A stretch of 64,000 bases of DNA from contig OY743179.1 in the NCBI GenBank assembly GCA_963555705.1, positions 17,802,692 to 17,866,691 of the forward strand, in the 5' to 3' direction. The notes below the pieces were generated by a model. It ran no database searches. It had not been told where the DNA came from and was given only the letters and a program-made list of their open reading frames with translations. The translations under genes and the position numbers were made by a program. Shown here one piece after another: positions 56,145 to 64,000 of this stretch (its first letter is position 1; the number at the start of each line of letters is the position of its first letter). The stretch comes from Ligustrum vulgare (Eukaryota; Streptophyta; Magnoliopsida; Lamiales; Oleaceae).

Positions 56145-56317
56145 TGTAAATGTGCTAGATAGTTTGCTCGATAATCCCAAACTTTGGGTTTGATCTCTAT
56201 ATATAGATAGAATTACAATAATACAAGGAAATAAATCAATCTATACAATATAGGGATATAAGGAATCAATCCCTGATTCTATGCTAATCTATATATGGTA
56301 AGAATAATATTCTAATA
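56145..56317 (-). repeat. 5' LTR of reverse copia
   Basis: 173 bp, three differences from the left copy; ctttc follows. Confidence 0.88.
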
Positions 56318-56322
56318 CTTTC

Positions 56323-56903
56323 GAGATTGGTCTACTCAAACAATTCACCATCTTGAAGGAAGTGTTAAGGGATAAAATCTCACATCAAATAAAGATGAAA
56401 GTATAGACCAATTTATAAAGATTTGTACTACTCTTAACAATTTTGACATTTTAAAATGAACCCCAGATCTTAACAGAGATCCATAAAACAAATCCCCATG
56501 ATTAGGAGGGGTGGGGGGAGAAATAGATTCTCTTATGCATGCAGATAGGGTACATTGTCCAGCACTAGAAATGATTAGAGCAAATTACCAGTACAAGAAG
56601 CTCAACCAGTATTAGCTTATGAAAGAGCAGGTTCTACCTTGACTAGTTTTAGACTCCTCAGGGCTCTAAGTAAATGCTGGAATGCCAATTCAAAAAGACC
56701 AACAAAGTATAATAATGAAATATGTAGCCTTTTTACAATGTCGACCATGAAGGAAAAACAACCTCGTCCCTCGTATCCTGCTCTGCAAAACGATATCCGA
56801 GTAGCTTTACACCCTGATAAAAGTTGCCACATTTGAGTATTTCCAGCTTTTGGCTATAGTATACAGAAAAGAAACAGGAAAAGGAAACACTTGGGAACGA
56901 CTG
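56323..56903. other. Intergenic and 3' flank of hydrolase gene
   Basis: Contains the presumed 3' UTR of the reverse-strand hydrolase. No separate gene; an ORF at 56617-56832 has no protein features. Confidence 0.5.
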
Positions 56904-59900
56904 TTACATACCCGTGCTTTTCTTAGGCAAGTTCGTCCAATCATACAGACTCATCGCACTCTCTGATGCCTTGATCAACTGAAGAAGAGCGGCATTAACC
57001 TGAATTTCCGATTTTATGTACATTAGTTAGTAGTTACTCTTCAAATTACTTGAATCCTATCATTTAGTTTTATTCATGCAAATATAAGCATAGTTACTGC
57101 ACCCATATAATATCAAAAAATGTTTATTACCTCATCAGTTCTCTCATGACTCACGAGATGCCCACCGTGAAGTTCAACCATTCGTGCAGAAGGATACAAT
57201 TTCTCCGATAGCCTCTTCGCATGGCGCAACTGAGCAACGATGTCATGTCTGCGCCATCAGAAATATCTGATATGTCATCTTAGAAGATTTGAGAGATGCT
57301 AGGCTAAGTTCAAAAGGTTTACTTGTATGAAAAAGTAAGTTTTCATATAACTTCTTAATTGGTCATAGTTGAAAATAAATAAGCTACTTTTTGGTCATAG
57401 TTGAAAATAAATAAGCTACTTATTTTGACAATAAGGTAAGAGTTACTTTCAAAACAAGCAACTATTAGTTTCTTTAAGCTTAGCCAAACATGCTCTAAAA
57501 GATCATAAACGGAAGAAATTTGTAACACTTCTGCACTTTGTTTACCTGCCGTGAATGACTAATACAGGAAATCCAGCAGCTCGGATAGAGTCGAACTCTT
57601 TTGTTGACATTTTATGTGTCCAACAAGCATTTTTCTGACCTTCAAATCCATTAGTTGACTGCATACCAGTTGCTGATATGTTTTTAACATATTTCTGCAG
57701 AATGCAAACTATTAAAGGATATTAAATCTTAAACGCATACCTCAGAATTACATTTTTTACCCCCAAAAATTCAAAATAAATCTGGATAGTGTGATCTAGA
57801 TATAAAGGAACTTGTTAAGCATTTGTATGGGGATTTAAACTTGTTAAGGATTTGACAAGCCAAACTAATATTAAATAAATCCTGACATATGAAAATCGTG
57901 ATTTAAAATAAGATATGTTTCAACATGGTATCAGACCAGGTACCAGTCATGCTAAAGTCTTGTCACAACTCATTTATGAAAATTTTGCAGTGTCTTGTAG
58001 AAAATAAAATTTAAAAAAAAGATATATAGCAGTTTTTAAACCACCAAGTCACAGAACTTGAGGCCAAAGCTATAGTATGGTTTCTAGAACCTCTATGCAT
58101 AATCAACCATCCCATTCGACTCTTAGGTTCTACTTTACGTTGATCTGCTTACTATTTCTTACTTCATATAATATAGATCTTCTCGTTTTAACTCCAATGT
58201 ACTCTTCAAGATACTCCTGCACAGAAATGAGCCATGCAATTCAACTTAACTGTCAGTCATATCACCATCACAAAACACAAGTATACTAAAGTTAATAACA
58301 TATATCGACTGAGTAAGAACCAGAAAAGAAAACAAAGAATTGAATAAAAGGAAATGCACTCTCTGAGTAGCGGGCGTCTAAATCAACCTTTGAGTAGTGG
58401 GTGTCTAAATCAACAGCTGTCCTCTGCTCAGGAGTTTTTGCCCTCAAAAACCGGATTGCAATTGCCAACGTTTGGCAGTCGAGCTGAAAGAAAAAAATTC
58501 ATAATGTAATAAAGAATTGATCCAAGTCGGAACAAATTTTCCCATCAACCTTGAGCAATTTCGTGACCGCAAATTTCACTAGTAACATGAAAAAGAAACT
58601 CTGTATGCAAAAATCAAAATCCCAAAAGAAAAGTGAATCGAAATAGGACATTTTATTCATTTAAATTTACCAAATAATTGGACACCTTGTAAAGTTAATT
58701 TGTATTGCATGCAACCATCCATATTGCCAGGATTCATACCTTTGGTATACATTCATAACCTCCACCAGATACATTCAACAAAGCCAAAGACGAAACTCTA
58801 TCAGGCGCAAGGGCAGCCAACTTGCAAGCTATCATAGCTCCTGCATAGTGTGAACTTGAATCCGTCAAATTAAAATATACACGAGTTTGACATAAGTTAT
58901 AACAATGGTTTTGATCACTTTTTTGCAAGGGGAAATTTCTTAGATCAGACAGGTCATTGTTAACAAGTTAACTTGATTGACTGCACAAAAGATGATTATT
59001 CACATATATGAAATTCAAGAAATTAATCGTTTGCTTATTAACGATTCTAAGAAGGTTGTATCAAAGATTGCTAATTTGATCCCGGCTATAAAGTATATGC
59101 ACAAGTAAAGTGGGTGAGGATCAATGATTAATTTAACCGCTCTGAGGAGGCTAAAAACTTGTATTACCAATCTGAATACCCCTATCGACAAGTAAAGTGA
59201 GTTTTGTCATATTATGGACCTGGACACTTAGGGAGGCACCGTCTTTTCTATTTAACACCCTGCTGACCCTAGAAACAATTGAGCCAGAGTAGGGTCTAGT
59301 GGCAGGGCAGTACACATAATACTCAACATCATCCACATTGTCGAACCTCCTCGATGTTACTACCGGCTCGTGGGCCGATGAAAAATAACTTTTTTATTCT
59401 AAAATTGTAAAATCTAAAGATAAAAATGAAACAACCCCTCAAAATGCCAAATATTTTGGCAACATATCGACTCGCAAGGACCGTGAATTGCAAGGCTCAC
59501 AGACTTGTACTGACCAGCCCTTGGCACGAACATGACTAAGTCAGCATGGGAAAGGACTTTGTTTAGCTAATAATTGATTTCAAGCAGAAGTTGAAAGTTT
59601 AACAACTAACCCATTGAATGGCCAAAGACATGGGCTTTTTCCCAACCCAAGTGATCCATTACTGCTATTGCATCTTTTGCCATAATTTTTGTCCTGCCAG
59701 ACACAATCCTAATTGTTAAATTCATACCCTATTAAATTTTAGAACAAAAAACTATTTTAAACTTATGAGCATAAAATAGTAGAAACTTTGAAAGTTTAGC
59801 CAAACGTGAAGCATGTTTTCACATAAGTAAATTTTGAAAACAAATAGGCTTTTAATAATTTTTTAGCTTACTCCAAACATCTGGTAAAGATTAAAGTTGA

Positions 59901-60345
59901 ACCTTCGGGTACATTGTACTCACGTATACTCCGACTTTTTAGCGGGCACGGAGCTTCGACCCATTCCACGATTATCAAAGGCACACACCTCTATACCACA
60001 GGCGGCGAAACTCTCATTGCTCCGATCACCGGACAGCGATACATCGTCGTTAGGAGTCACCGTTCCGGCTAGGCCCTTTATCTGTGGAACCCACGAATCA
60101 TGTGTCCCAGCCAATCCTAATCGTTCATCATAAAAACCAACACCGACCCACAAAATTAATCCAAACCCCATTTCAAAAAACCATTTGCCATTTAAAAAAG
60201 GGGGAAAATGAATAAATGAAAAGATACCTATGATTAAGAGGACTTTAACCGGGCCACAGCCATAGGTTCTATAGAAAATCTGAATCCCATTGTCATTAGC
60301 TGCATCCTCCTCGTTCTGGCATTTGCTGACGTTACAGAAGGGCAT
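56904..60345 (-). CDS. Alpha/beta hydrolase-fold protein (9 exons, 335 aa)
   Basis: Exons 60345-60228, 60116-59924, 59693-59611, 58840-58740, 58483-58388, 58216-58163, 57694-57546, 57248-57131 and 56999-56904 join in frame to 335 codons. The fold is clear: KVLLIIGLAGTHDSW (oxyanion strand), FDNRGMGRSSVP, the nucleophile elbow FGHSMGAMIA (catalytic Ser), VLVIHGRHD (acid) and GGHLVSHE (His). I know close relatives as a conserved plant family annotated only as alpha/beta-hydrolase; the substrate is not established, so no reaction is given. The end YDWTNLPKKSTG is also family-typical. Start MPFCNVSKCQNEEDA is the first ATG. An acidic, repeat-derived 27-bp duplication sits at the exon 5 donor. Introns are GT-AG. 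Intron 3 is long (770 bp) and contains a 59150-59350 stretch of unknown origin. Confidence 0.9.
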
Positions 60346-60720
60346 TTTTATTATTTCTTATTCTTTACTTTTTTGTACTTTCTTCCGTGCTAGTTTTAGA
60401 GAGAGAGTGCACCATGAAAGAAATTTCAGAATAGAAGCGAAGAGAAAAGAATGGTATTTGCATGTTATGATTTTTTGTTTGCTACTCGGGTTACGGGTTT
60501 GGTTTGATGGTTCGTCACGTGGCTGATAAAGAGTGGAGGGTGGGGCCACGTATGCCCGTTGTTGGCTCTGGAAGCTGCTTGGGTCAAAAACTCGCCTGCT
60601 TGGGAGTTTTTGTTTTTCAATTTTGGATAAAGGATCAAAAAATCGGCTTCTATTTTTTCTGATAATATCCAAAATTGGTAGTGTTATTTTGATTATTTAT
60701 CTCAACCTACCAAATGTCCA
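60346..60720 (-). other. Promoter region of hydrolase gene
   Basis: Upstream of the reverse-strand start codon; contains a CT-rich leader stretch (reverse strand, about 60395) but no confident TATA box. No other gene supported. Confidence 0.4.
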
Positions 60721-62170
60721 AAATCCAAATCTATGAATGTTGCCCGTTTATCATTTTTTTTTCCCTAATTTAACCATTTATCAAATAATTATTTACACCC
60801 AACATAATTTATTCATAATTAACATGTAAATAAGAAATACGTTAATTAAAAAAATTATCTTGAGTAAAAAAACCACTTTTGAGTAAAAAGTTGTTTATAA
60901 ACTAAAAATCCTACTACTAATAAGACAAAAAATCAATTATAAAAATATAAAAATCACTTACAAGTGAGAAATCACTTATATGTAACAATTATTTATAATT
61001 ATAAAATTTATTATAAGAAAAAAATACTAACTAAAAATATTAAGTAAATGTTTAACAACTTTTAAGTTAAATATTAACTTATATGTAAAAAAAGCTACTT
61101 ATAAGTAAAATATCACTTATGCGTAAAAAAAATCATACAAGAAATTATAAATTGAATATTTCACTGAGGAATATATATGTAAATTTTTTTTCTTTTTTTT
61201 TTAAAAAAAAACTTTTTGAATTGGTGATGATAAACTTTCAAACACGGATTAATGTTCTAAAAACCTCTACTAAATCCATTCAAAATTTATCCATTCTAAA
61301 ACGCTCAAAATCGATACAATAAAAATAGGGTAGTTGGCGCAAAAGGTCCTTACCTTTGGACATTCTTGTACAATTCATCCTAAGGTTTATTTTTTGACAT
61401 TTTCACCCTCACCCTCACCTTCATATTTCTTTGTCGAGTGCGCTCAATTATTGATATGTTTTATGGCGCTGAGTGCACTCAATTAACGGGTCAAAAAATA
61501 GGCATTTCTGCTAATTAAATAGAATCTGCATTAGTACTTTTCAATGGAATCTCATTTTGGGAGTAATGAAGTTTACAATGTTGAGTTGAAGAATTAACAA
61601 AGTTATCGTTAAAGTTTAGGGACTTGGTTCGCGTACAGTGTAAAGTTTAGAGACCATTTAGGCATTTTATCTGAAAAGAACAATCTAGAGCACGGCTATT
61701 GTTGTGCTGTAACTTGTACTCTGTAAATTATTTTTTGTATATATAATAATAAGAATAATAATAATCGAAGTACAATATATAATTGAATAGTGATTTGAAG
61801 AAATATTTGATTAAAAAATTTGAAGAATATGTTACTTATAAATTTATTTATAAATAAATTTATCAAAGGGGCTTGGATTGTTGAACTTAAAGAATAATGA
61901 TTTGTCTGTGCATAAAGTTTATAAAATTTTCAAACGTGTTTATCATGCAAAGAAAGTTTGGACAATCAACAGAGATGCGTGTGGTTAATGAATAGCTTTA
62001 TTTGTCCACGTTCAGCACAATATATGCTTATTAGTAATAGCAAGCACGAACTTACACGTCGTGTGTTTACGATGAATGTTAAAGTAATATTTTAAAATAT
62101 TAATATTATTTTTTAAAGTAGTTAACGTAATTAATATTATTAGAGTAAAATTATAAATGATAATTGACTT
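60721..62170. other. AT-rich intergenic, repeats only
   Basis: 60770-61330 is very AT-rich with recurring AATCACTTA and TATAAGTAA phrases. 61330-61680 holds fragments resembling MITE ends (GGGTAGTTGGCGCAAAAGG, AAAGTTTAGGGAC). No gene. Confidence 0.45.
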
Positions 62171-62179
62171 TAATTCTTA

Positions 62180-62334
62180 GAGTAAACAGTACATATGGTC
62201 CTCAACTTTTGAATTTCTTGCGAAAATAGTCCCAACATTTAGATTTTGACATTTATACTCTCAGAATCACTAAACGTTGGAGACTATTTTCGCAAGAAAT
62301 CCAAAGACTGAGGACTATATGTGTTGTTTACCCT
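62180..62334. mobile_element. Foldback MITE with 9-bp target duplication
   Basis: About 155 bp with long inverted arms starting GAGTAAACAGTACATATGG and (reverse) GGGTAAACAACACATATAG; both arms share TTTCTTGCGAAAATAGTC. Flanked by taattctta at 62171-62179 and 62335-62343. The 9-bp duplication suggests mobilisation by a Mutator-type transposase. Confidence 0.8.
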
Positions 62335-62444
62335 AATTCTTAGTATATTAATATTTTATTGAAAATTTTCATCTAATTCTTTAAAATATATATTAAATAA
62401 TTATTTAAAATGTCAACTTAATAAATAAATTGTGTATAATATAT

Positions 62445-62630
62445 GCTCTGTTCGGCTGCCTTCAAAAGAAAATTGAAATTATAATGTTGATTTATTTGTG
62501 TTTTCTAGATAAGATGTGCAGTTGAAAATTAGAGAGATAAATGTTTCTTATTAAAAAGTGGTATGAAAAATTATGTAAATTAAATTTCTTTTTTTTTTCC
62601 CATTTAATTGCTCTACCGAGCAGACCCAGA
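62445..62630 (+). repeat. Complete copy of TGTTCGG small repeat
   Basis: Starts GCTCTGTTCGGCTG and ends CTACCGAGCAGACC, giving inverted ends of about 12 bp. The interior has TTTTCTAGATAAGATGTG, AAAATTAGAGAGATAAA and AAAAAGTGGTATGAAAAATT in family order. Confidence 0.65.
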
Positions 62631-62787
62631 AATAATCTAATATCATGAAATATTAGATAAATCAATAATTGCTTTATAAAATATTTATGATAAGTTATGA
62701 AAAAAGGTGAAAAAAATTGTGTATAAATAAATTAAATTAATTTGTGAAGCATTTTTTTATAATGAAAAAAAATTAATATTATGCTTC

Positions 62788-62930
62788 TATTTGGGAGAAA
62801 TTTAAATAAGATTTTAATTCAAGTAAAAGTCAACATTTCATCGGACCCACAACTTTTCAATCACATTTATTAATTTCTATCAACATCTATTAAAAATCTA
62901 ATTTTAATTATCACCAAATAGTGACCATAT
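62788..62930 (+). repeat. CTATTTGG MITE-like repeat
   Basis: Starts CTATTTGGGAGAAATTT and ends CACCAAATAG, with inverted ends. Related to the block at about 45070-45232 in reverse complement. Confidence 0.55.
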
Positions 62931-63159
62931 AAATTTAAACTAAAATTTCAATTTTATTTTTTTATTTTCCAAAGAATTTTGAAATTATTTATTTTATAAT
63001 CTTAATTAAAAAAAAAGTATATTTTTATCGGTAACTAAAATATAATTATTTGAATTAAAAATAGAAAAAACTCATTAAAATTATAAAAATGTTATTTGAA
63101 TTGTTTAAAGAGTGTTTATAAACAAAATAGTATTACCTGACAGATAGCTAAAAGATAAG

Positions 63160-63350
63160 GCCTCGTTCTCTTTACTGTTTTCAGTCCGTTTTGAATTTTC
63201 AATTTTTGGAAATATCGAAGACGCGTTCACTTTGCCCATTTTCAGAAACGCGTTTTCCAAAACACCAAAAAAAATATAAAGGAAACTCAAAACGAGTTTA
63301 TAGCGTTTTGGATATTTTGTGTTAAAAATTCCAAAACGACCAAAACGCGT
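63160..63350. repeat. GCGTTTT-rich inverted repeat
   Basis: Phrases TTTTCAGTCCGTTTTGAATTT and CAAAACG/CGTTTT recur on both strands, for example AACGCGTTTTCCAAAAC and CCAAAACGCGT. Probably a small inverted-repeat element; ends unclear. Confidence 0.4.
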
Positions 63351-63359
63351 GTTTTTTTT

Positions 63360-63783
63360 TTTTTTTGAGACACTTTATTCACTTGAAATTCTTATATTAT
63401 TTTACCATTATATATAGATCCATGTTAAGTTTTTTTTTTTTTTTTTTTTTGTAATTTTTTATTTATTATTATTATTTTTTTTTTTAAATGTGAGACACTT
63501 CATTCACTTGAACTTCTTATATTATTTTGTCATTATAAACAGATTCATGTTAAGATTTTTTTTTTTTTTTTTTTTGTAAATTATTATTTTTTTTGGGTAA
63601 AAGTGAGATACTTCCTTCACTTGAAGTTCTTATGTTATTTTGTCATTATATATAAATTCATGTTAAGATTTTTTTTATTTTTTAATTTTTTGTAAATTTA
63701 TTTTATTTTATTTTTTGTAAAAGTGAGACACTTCATTCACTTGAAGTTCTTATGTTAATTTGCCATTATATATAGATCTTTTT

Positions 63784-63816
<33 letters not shown>

Positions 63817-64000
63817 GTAAACTTTTTTTGTATTTGTTTATTATTATTTTTTTTTATTTTGTAATAGTGAGACATTTCATTTATTTGAAGTTCTTATATT
63901 ATTTTGTCATTATATAGATCCCTGTTAAGATTTTTTTTTTTGTAATTTTTTTTTTATTATTATTTTGTAAATGTGAGACACTTCCTTCATTTGAAGTTTT
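63360..64000 (+). repeat. T-rich minisatellite, six units, open at right edge
   Basis: Units start at about 63366, 63491, 63603, 63723, 63868 and 63974 with GTGAGACACTTCATTCACTTG, then AAGTTCTTATATTATTTTG, TCATTATATATAGATCC, ATGTTAAG and a long T run. Period 105-145 bp, varying mainly in T-run length. Continues beyond the window. Confidence 0.85.

Larger units (their letters stand above)
51385..56317 (-). mobile_element. Ty1/copia element, reverse orientation, defective (4.9 kb)
   Basis: Short 173-bp LTRs (51385-51557 and 56145-56317) differ at three positions. They are flanked by a perfect 5-bp duplication ctttc (51380-51384, 56318-56322). The PBS (reverse TGGTATCAGAGA, 56133-56144) is next to the right LTR and the PPT (reverse TTTGAGAGGGGG) next to the left one. 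In element sense the LTRs start TATTAG rather than the usual TG, in both copies. Gag-pol carries several stops. Moderately young by LTR identity but coding-dead. Confidence 0.9.

Noticed and set aside
1..64000. tRNA or rRNA genes
   Set aside because: No tRNA cloverleaf-like A and B boxes or rRNA sequence recognised by eye; only tRNA-complementary primer sites of LTR elements were seen. A tRNAscan-SE run would settle this.

Overview
This is nuclear DNA of a flowering plant, probably a eudicot. It has AT-rich intergenic sequence, GT-AG introns, three single-copy-like plant genes, and large plant Ty1/copia, Ty3/gypsy and Mutator-like elements. The species cannot be named from the sequence alone.

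Host genes: (1) a + strand three-exon gene at 4774-7608 for an 814-aa plant coiled-coil protein of unknown function; (2) a + strand nine-exon gene at 48781-51110 for a 325-aa ABI-like (ABIL) subunit of the SCAR/WAVE actin-nucleation regulatory complex, with one GC-AG intron; (3) a - strand nine-exon gene at 60345-56904 for a 335-aa alpha/beta hydrolase. Between them about 33 kb is recognisable transposable element.

Mobile elements, left to right: a decayed gypsy remnant (1 to about 2.1 kb). A complete, very young, non-autonomous LTR element (8245-14542; the two 208-bp LTRs look identical; TSD gtatt). It has no gag or pol but carries an intact intronless cytokinin-activating LOG-type gene and a second 190-codon ORF, both antisense, surrounded by dozens of small hairpins. 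A FAR1-type Mutator-like element (15139-22785; 35-bp TIRs; 9-bp TSD) holds a broken transposase and an antisense GRF zinc-finger ORF, and is itself invaded by a gag-only copia element (20168-22644; TSD tcttt). The MULE in turn sits inside an older small repeat, so three layers are nested. A 10-kb Tat-like gypsy element in reverse orientation (25404-35392) has a decayed gag-pol and an antisense gypsy-type accessory ORF with its own promoter. A structurally intact copia element (39472-44646; 1357-codon gag-pol, TSD aaatg) also interrupts a small repeat. A reverse copia element with several stop codons (51385-56317; TSD ctttc) lies just downstream of ABIL. The remaining space holds MITE-like repeats, microsatellites and, at the right edge, a T-rich minisatellite that runs out of the window.

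The most unusual signal is in the non-autonomous element at 8245-14542. Its non-coding interior holds at least three families of short hairpins whose loops are constant while the arms change together and stay complementary. One of these families, a structured motif just upstream of the polypurine tract, also appears once in the unrelated gypsy element. The primer-binding site does not match the usual initiator Met 3' end; it looks complementary to the anticodon arm of tRNA-Ile, with C opposite the inosine position. Together these suggest structured RNA signals driving an element that has lost its proteins and carries a host hormone gene.
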